Shown here: in pieces, positions 6,038 to 10,241 of the stretch
Layout: each line of letters begins with the position of its first letter
Position numbering within the stretch: position 1 is the first letter of the stretch
Origin: CAZYME01 sp964648115
GTDB lineage: Bacteria > Pseudomonadota > Gammaproteobacteria > Legionellales > Legionellaceae
DNA length: 10,241 nt
Direction: 5' to 3'
Assembly: GCA_964648115.1 (NCBI GenBank)
Contig: CAZYME010000045.1
Location: forward strand, 1-10,241
The notes under the pieces: generated by a model
Seen by the model: only the letters and a program-made list of their open reading frames with translations
The model's database searches: none
What the model was told of the DNA's origin: nothing
Made by a program: the position numbers and the translations under genes

Positions 6038-8170
6038 CTATTTTACTAAGTGACAGGTATGAACGTGCTCTTTCCCTAGCAACGCAATAATTTTATCTAA
6101 GGCTTGCTCATTACTCTTGTAAAAACGCCCCTCACCCAAGTAATCAAACAGCCCACCGCGTTTCAATACCTCAAAGACAGGTTCACGTACCCGCGTTAGC
6201 CACAGTTGAATGTTAACGTCTTCTAAGCGTTTGCAGAGATGATACAAAGTTTCTAAACCGCTGGCGTCGAGTTTATTAATGCCCACGCAATCAAGAATGA
6301 TATAGCGTAATTGTTTGTTGGTAGTAATTAACCGCAGGATTTTCTCTTCAAAATACGAGACATTAGCAAAGTAAAGCGATCCACCAAAGCGTACCAGGCT
6401 TACAAGATCACAGGTTTTGTAACGGTCATCTTCCCCAATTTCTACCCAGCTGCCATCTGCATTACGTGCTAATTCGTTAAAACGCGGGCGCATGGTTTCA
6501 TACAGATATACGCCTAATGATAATAACATCCCCAAAATTACGGCGTGGGCTAGGTGTGGGGCCAGGAGTAATGTTAATAAAAAGGTTAATAATGAGACAG
6601 TACCCTCACTGCGACTCACCTGCCATACTTGCCGCATTTCTTTGACGTCTATCAACCCCAATACACCCACGATGATCACAGCAGCAAGTGTCGCGTAAGG
6701 TAAGTAGTAAAACAATCGGGTGAACCAAAGCAACACCACCATAACCACCAATCCTGCGACCACTGATGAAAAACCGGTTTTTGCACCTGCGTTAAAATTA
6801 ATCGCTGAACGTGTAAACCCGCCAGAAACTGGCATGGATTGGAAAAAACTCCCTACACATTTAGCCAACCCTTGACTGACTAATTCTTGATTAATGTTCA
6901 GGCGCTGCCTGCTTTTAGTCGCAATGCGTTTCGCAATGGTGATAGCCTCGGTAAACCCTACAAGCGCAATAACAAGCGCTGACATGAATAAACGAGATAT
7001 GGCATTCCAATCCCAAACGACGGGTTTAAATTTAGGTAGTCCTGGAGGGATATGCCCAACAACCTCTCCTCCAGCATGTAGCGTTACTTGCCCATTATTG
7101 ACTGGGAGCTGTTCTATCCGCCATTGCTGAGAGCCTACCTGACCTATCGGGGTCATTTGTTGATCGACGAAAAAAACCACTTGTTTTTTTTTCGTGACCA
7201 AACGCCTCAAGCGCAAGCGGCTCAATTCACCTGTTTCAGTATTATGACGCAGAACAAGACGCTCTAATTGCCATTTGGCCTGGCTAGCTTGATTAATAGC
7301 TTCATCAGCTTGCGGCGTATTCTTACCTGATTTTTCAAATGCCGTATCAACTTTGTCATTTGCTTTATCAACCTCCCGCAATAACTGTTCCATTTCTTTA
7401 GGATATTGTTGGTAGCTCTTAAGCATCTGTTGTACGGATAAGTTGATAATTTGACCTGGGTAAATGGTCTCGGTTTTTTCATAACCGCATAGCCAGGCGA
7501 TGATACTGGTGAACACTACGGCGATTAAAATATGGGGTAAGCGTGGCCACCAACGCCGTCCCCCGAGAATAATGATGAACGCTACAGCAGCCATTCCAAC
7601 GCTGGGCCAATGGGTGTTAACCAATGCGTCTCTGAGCACTTGCCATACGGTTTGATAATAATGGGGAGCCGTTACCGCATTGACCCCAAAAAGACTGCTT
7701 AATTGCATACTGGCGATAATCAGGGCTACTGCGTTGATAAAACCTAAAATAACTGGAAAAGAAAGAAAATTTACCACCACACCAAAGCGTAGCATCCCTA
7801 GAGCCAGTTGGATAATTCCCGTCATTAATGTCAATAACACCAAGTATTGTAAATATTCGCTGCTGCCGCTGACCGCCATTGGGATCATTGCCACAGCGGT
7901 GAGTAGCGATGTGATTGGAACCGGGCCTGTTGACAAAAAACGCGAGGAGCCAAACAAAGCCGCAATGATAGGTGGGATAAATGCGGCATATAAGCCCACA
8001 TATACTGGGAGCTCAGCTAGATGGGCGTAAGCCATGGATTGGGGAATAAACAGCATAGCGACCGTTAAGCCGGCTATGAGATCCCCACGCATGACCGACC
8101 AGTGCCTGAGTTCAGGTACCCATTCCAGGAAAGGAAATATCCGGTAAAGCGTCATACGCAAAGCATGCAT
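6038..8170 (-). CDS. SulP/SLC26-family anion transporter with STAS domain and an extra insertion
   Basis: A 710-residue inner-membrane protein. The N-terminal core shows the SulP hallmark PQSMAYAHLAELPVYVGLY (about 43-62) and many hydrophobic helices. The second half keeps GFTEAITIAK and SMPVSGGFTRSAIN, the conserved central motifs. A cytoplasmic STAS domain spans about 590-700, with the LDASG loop at 634-638. The family transports sulfate, bicarbonate or dicarboxylates, often with Na+ or H+; the substrate here cannot be inferred. The unusual part is residues 232-369, about 138 polar residues between a transmembrane helix ending near 230 and the conserved VVGHIPPGLP: a helical, coiled-coil-like hairpin (about 247-320), then a beta-rich piece. 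ATG 8170 is chosen because AAGG (8178-8181) lies 7 nt upstream; an alternative in-frame Met is residue 6. The start is only 9 nt after batD stops, implying translational coupling. A run of nine A in the coding strand falls in the insertion. Confidence 0.92.
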   Translation of the reverse strand: MHALRMTLYRIFPFLEWVPELRHWSVMRGDLIAGLTVAMLFIPQSMAYAHLAELPVYVGLYAAFIPPIIAALFGSSRFLSTGPVPITSLLTAVAMIPMAVSGSSEYLQYLVLLTLMTGIIQLALGMLRFGVVVNFLSFPVILGFINAVALIIASMQLSSLFGVNAVTAPHYYQTVWQVLRDALVNTHWPSVGMAAVAFIIILGGRRWWPRLPHILIAVVFTSIIAWLCGYEKTETIYPGQIINLSVQQMLKSYQQYPKEMEQLLREVDKANDKVDTAFEKSGKNTPQADEAINQASQAKWQLERLVLRHNTETGELSRLRLRRLVTKKKQVVFFVDQQMTPIGQVGSQQWRIEQLPVNNGQVTLHAGGEVVGHIPPGLPKFKPVVWDWNAISRLFMSALVIALVGFTEAITIAKRIATKSRQRLNINQELVSQGLAKCVGSFFQSMPVSGGFTRSAINFNAGAKTGFSSVVAGLVVMVVLLWFTRLFYYLPYATLAAVIIVGVLGLIDVKEMRQVWQVSRSEGTVSLLTFLLTLLLAPHLAHAVILGMLLSLGVYLYETMRPRFNELARNADGSWVEIGEDDRYKTCDLVSLVRFGGSLYFANVSYFEEKILRLITTNKQLRYIILDCVGINKLDASGLETLYHLCKRLEDVNIQLWLTRVREPVFEVLKRGGLFDYLGEGRFYKSNEQALDKIIALLGKEHVHTCHLVK

Positions 8171-8177
8171 GTCATTG

Positions 8178-8181
8178 CCTT
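8178..8181 (-). promoter_or_regulatory. SulP ribosome-binding site overlapping the batD stop
   Basis: On the minus strand the batD stop TAA (8182-8180) runs directly into AAGG (8181-8178), 7 nt before the SulP ATG at 8170. The overlap suggests ribosomes finishing BatD re-initiate on SulP. Confidence 0.65.
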
Positions 8182-9814
8182 AAACGGGGTTGATGGGCGG
8201 CAACCCGCTAGCCTTGCCTTTTGAGGCAGGTTTTTTTCGTAAGTAAGTCTTAAGACTATGCCATAATGTTTCACCTTGCCACAGCGTATTTTTTTCTTGG
8301 CTATATAGCGCTTGGGATAAAAGGGTTAATTGTTTTTTCAATGCGGTATCGTGCACCAATTTTGCTAAATGATGTAAATTTAACGGCGGGCTATTTGGCC
8401 ATTGCAAGGCCGCCCAGTGCAGCAATGTTATTTGTGCTTGAGCCGGGTTATTACTTTTACACGCTTCGTGTAATTGCTTGAGTGCAGCGCGCTTATCACC
8501 AGATTTTACTGATGGGTTCTTGCCCAGCCACCATAGACCGAGCGTTATGAACCAAGCTAGTGCAAAACCTCCAGCTATCCACCAGGACAGATTATCGGAT
8601 TTTCCTACAACTAAGGTGTCTATGTGTTTTGTGGGCAGCATGGTAGGCGGCTTTGTGGTGGGTTTTTGCTGCGCATTTCCCTTGGCTATAACTTCAATGG
8701 TGCGCGCAGGCAACGATACGGTTTCTTCCTTACCTGTGTCGGTATTAAACCAATGTACTTGAAGTCCGGGAATGGTTATATCTCCAGCCTTGTTAAGCAG
8801 GTAGGTCACTTTAATATCGGCGCGTCCGATGAGGTCTTGTTGCTTAGCTGTGTTTCGCAGTTCAGGTTTTTCTGGGTAGCTGTTAAATTGTGGGGTGCTT
8901 TCAAAATCTAGCGTGGGTAATAATTGTGCGGGAACTCCGGCTGCTTGCAGCGTGACGGTACGTATTAAGGTGCTACCTTGGCTCATGGTTGCATTTATTG
9001 AATCATAAACTTCAGTCAGCGCCGCCTGTTTCGCTGGTAACCAGTATTTGCCTTTGTAGTCTGCTGGTATTGGCTGAACGGCTAAATCAATTGTTTTGCC
9101 ATGCATCTTAACCCGTCTGGGTACTCTGTCAAAGATCAGTGCATTAAAGGAGGGGGCAATGATTTTTAAGTCGCCACTTTTTTGAGGAAAAATAGCATAT
9201 TGCTGTTCTTCAACGGCGTAGTTCCGGTTATTCAGTATGGTCTGGTAGTGGCGGCTATCTCCCAATGGAATCAGCAACGCGTCTTCGATGTGTGGGGGTT
9301 GGTATTCGGCATCGAGCAAGCGTTGGCTGTTGTATAGTTTAACGGTGTAGATTGCTTGTTGATTGATAAAAAGCTTACGTGAGCTTACCTCTGTTTTTAA
9401 CCATACTTCGTCTTGTGTAGCGCTGTTGTCTTGCTTGTTAGTGGGGGTGGTAGCAGCGGCGTCTCCAGTGACTTCTATGCTATTGGCGGTGCTTTGTTGT
9501 TGGCCAATTTGAATGGCTGGAATAAGTAAGGTGCCAGGCTTTTGCGGCTCTAATAAGATAATCCATTGGTTAACTGAGTGTTTCTGGCCGTTAACAATGC
9601 TGTAGGCCATGCTGCGTTCTGTGCCTACTATGGTGAAATTTTCTTGCAGGGGGGTGAGGTCGGGGACACTGTCTGGCATGGGGGCTTCTATAGTAATAGT
9701 CAGACGAAATGTTTCACCCATTCGGATAACGGAGGGGTCGACCCGGGTAGATACTGCGGCCCAGGTTATGATGCTCCAGCACAATAAGGTAATAATTAAG
9801 AGATATCGTTTCAT
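8180..9814 (-). CDS. batD: BatD-like membrane protein of the Bat complex
   Basis: A 544-residue membrane-anchored protein. It begins with a signal peptide (about residues 1-20, ending TWAA), followed by VSTRVDPSVIRMGETFRLT, the opening characteristic of BatD (oxygen-tolerance family). A large periplasmic beta-sandwich-type region follows, up to about 405. One transmembrane helix lies at about 409-431 (LSWWIAGGFALAWFITLG). A cytoplasmic helical tail of about 110 residues ends in a basic segment (KTYLRKKPASKGK). Length and layout match gammaproteobacterial BatD. Bat proteins were named for aerotolerance in Bacteroides, but their molecular role is unresolved; they are thought to form a periplasm-facing complex with von Willebrand/TPR partners. 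ATG 9814 has AGGA at 9822-9825, 7 nt away. The upstream neighbour is a BatB-like gene and the downstream one SulP. No broken motif is seen. Confidence 0.88.
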   Translation of the reverse strand: MKRYLLIITLLCWSIITWAAVSTRVDPSVIRMGETFRLTITIEAPMPDSVPDLTPLQENFTIVGTERSMAYSIVNGQKHSVNQWIILLEPQKPGTLLIPAIQIGQQQSTANSIEVTGDAAATTPTNKQDNSATQDEVWLKTEVSSRKLFINQQAIYTVKLYNSQRLLDAEYQPPHIEDALLIPLGDSRHYQTILNNRNYAVEEQQYAIFPQKSGDLKIIAPSFNALIFDRVPRRVKMHGKTIDLAVQPIPADYKGKYWLPAKQAALTEVYDSINATMSQGSTLIRTVTLQAAGVPAQLLPTLDFESTPQFNSYPEKPELRNTAKQQDLIGRADIKVTYLLNKAGDITIPGLQVHWFNTDTGKEETVSLPARTIEVIAKGNAQQKPTTKPPTMLPTKHIDTLVVGKSDNLSWWIAGGFALAWFITLGLWWLGKNPSVKSGDKRAALKQLHEACKSNNPAQAQITLLHWAALQWPNSPPLNLHHLAKLVHDTALKKQLTLLSQALYSQEKNTLWQGETLWHSLKTYLRKKPASKGKASGLPPINPV

Positions 9815-10026
9815 TTTTAATTCCTGAACAGTGTTTTATGAGCTCCGCTCCTCCTCAGCACGAATGGAATATAAATCAGCTGTCTTTGCGAGCGTTAGCG
9901 AAGCAATCCAGTGTCCTTTTAGTACCTAGGCCACTGGATTGCTTCGCTAACGCTCGCAAAGACGGAATTTACATGCCCCGTGAACGTTACCAAAGCGCGA
10001 GCGGATTATAAAGACCGTGAAAATCT
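9815..10026. other. batB-batD intergenic region with inserted palindrome
   Basis: These 212 bases between two genes that are normally adjacent hold a long hairpin (9880-9965). On the minus strand an exact TATAAT occurs at 10005-10010, without a recognisable -35 box at the right distance. I see no small gene here. Confidence 0.5.
9880..9965. repeat. Long perfect palindrome, likely a dispersed mobile repeat
   Basis: Two 32-bp arms (9882-9913 and 9932-9963) are perfect reverse complements around an 18-nt loop; one wobble and one further pair extend the stem to 9880 and 9965. The arm carries TTGCGAGCGTTAGCGAAGCAATCCAG, a motif (here given by its start and end) that I recognise as a type of palindrome dispersed in many bacterial genomes. 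It encodes nothing. The perfect match of the arms suggests a young or conserved copy. It could fold in the batB-batD transcript and affect expression or stability of batD. Confidence 0.85.
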
Positions 10027-10241
10027 TTAATCCCAACCGTGTTGCCTACGCAAATGATCTCTAAGAAATTTTTCTCGTAATAAGCCGCCAGGATCATCTG
10101 GAATCAAGCGTAGCCATTGTTCTTTAGCTTGTTGTTTTTCACGCTTGGCTTGTTGAGATTGCGCGTTAGTTTCATCTTGCTTTTGTTTATCTTGGTTTTG
10201 CTTATCTTGGTTTTGCTTATCTTGGTTTTGCTTATCTTGGT
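10027..10241 (-). CDS. batB: BatB-like von Willebrand/TPR protein, C-terminal fragment (5' end beyond the window)
   Basis: The open frame enters from the right edge and ends at TAA (10029-10027), giving 70 visible residues plus the stop. The last part reads EQWLRLIPDDPGGLLREKF followed by a basic end, the conserved tail of BatB-type proteins, which carry a von Willebrand A domain and TPR repeats further upstream. Before this tail is a Gln/Asn/Asp/Lys linker made of a five-residue repeat (QNQDK). The WLRLIPDDPGGLL motif and position directly before batD support the call. The von Willebrand and TPR parts are outside the window, so their integrity cannot be judged. BatB is expected in the inner membrane in complex with BatA and BatD. 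Confidence 0.75.
   Translation of the reverse strand, partial: QDKQNQDKQNQDKQNQDKQKQDETNAQSQQAKREKQQAKEQWLRLIPDDPGGLLREKFLRDHLRRQHGWD
10171..10241. repeat. 15-bp tandem repeat coding for QNQDK
   Basis: Three near-identical 15-bp units (10186-10200, 10201-10215, 10216-10230) code on the minus strand for QNQDK. They are flanked by a degenerate QKQDE unit (10171-10185) and the start of a further unit running off the edge. The unit is a multiple of three, so copy change preserves the frame. It forms a hydrophilic linker between the upstream domains and the conserved BatB tail. Confidence 0.92.

Noticed and set aside
7680..8030. 116-codon plus-strand frame inside sulP
   Set aside because: It is antisense to the conserved transmembrane core of SulP; Thr/Lys/Ile-rich nonsense-like composition.
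9880..9965. Rho-independent terminator or small RNA gene
   Set aside because: There is no T-run on either strand after the hairpin, and the arm matches a dispersed palindrome type better.

Overview
The window looks like a chromosomal stretch of a gammaproteobacterium. Support comes from a PIN-PhoH protein, a single-domain GMP reductase/IMP dehydrogenase relative, and a BatB-BatD pair of gammaproteobacterial type. Base composition is moderate to slightly AT-rich, with several dispersed palindromic repeats and two short-period coding repeats. A host-associated lineage such as the Legionellales would fit, but that placement is a guess; no rRNA or other decisive marker is present.

Layout. Bases 1-298 (minus) hold the start of a Ser/Thr-repeat protein that runs off the left edge; it has its own strong promoter. 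Bases 299-683 are intergenic and carry that promoter, two palindromes and a candidate promoter for the next genes. Bases 684-3164 (plus) carry a PIN-PhoH RNA-acting ATPase/nuclease and a GMP reductase-like enzyme, 63 nt apart and probably cotranscribed. Bases 3165-3298 hold two hairpins between convergent genes. Bases 3299-3943 (minus) encode a 214-residue, low-complexity, probably disordered protein. A 230-bp divergent regulatory region separates it from an alpha/beta hydrolase (4174-4956, plus).

From 5016 to the right edge everything is on the minus strand. In transcription order it reads: the C-terminus of a BatB-like protein (cut by the edge), BatD, a SulP-family anion transporter with a STAS domain, and a DUF2807-type lipoprotein. 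BatD and SulP are 9 nt apart, and the SulP ribosome-binding site overlaps the BatD stop codon. A long perfect hairpin, probably a dispersed repeat copy, sits between batB and batD.

How the genes may work together. The BatB/BatD products form part of a membrane-anchored von Willebrand/TPR complex of poorly known function. The tight batD-sulP junction suggests the anion transporter is made together with it, and the lipoprotein may be the last gene of the same transcript. PhoH and the GMP reductase-like enzyme would link RNA turnover with purine nucleotide recycling, but only adjacency supports that. I see no CRISPR array, tRNA, rRNA, insertion sequence, prophage or clear defence system. The least explained items are the two low-complexity proteins, the roughly 138-residue insertion inside SulP, and the BatD-SulP coupling.
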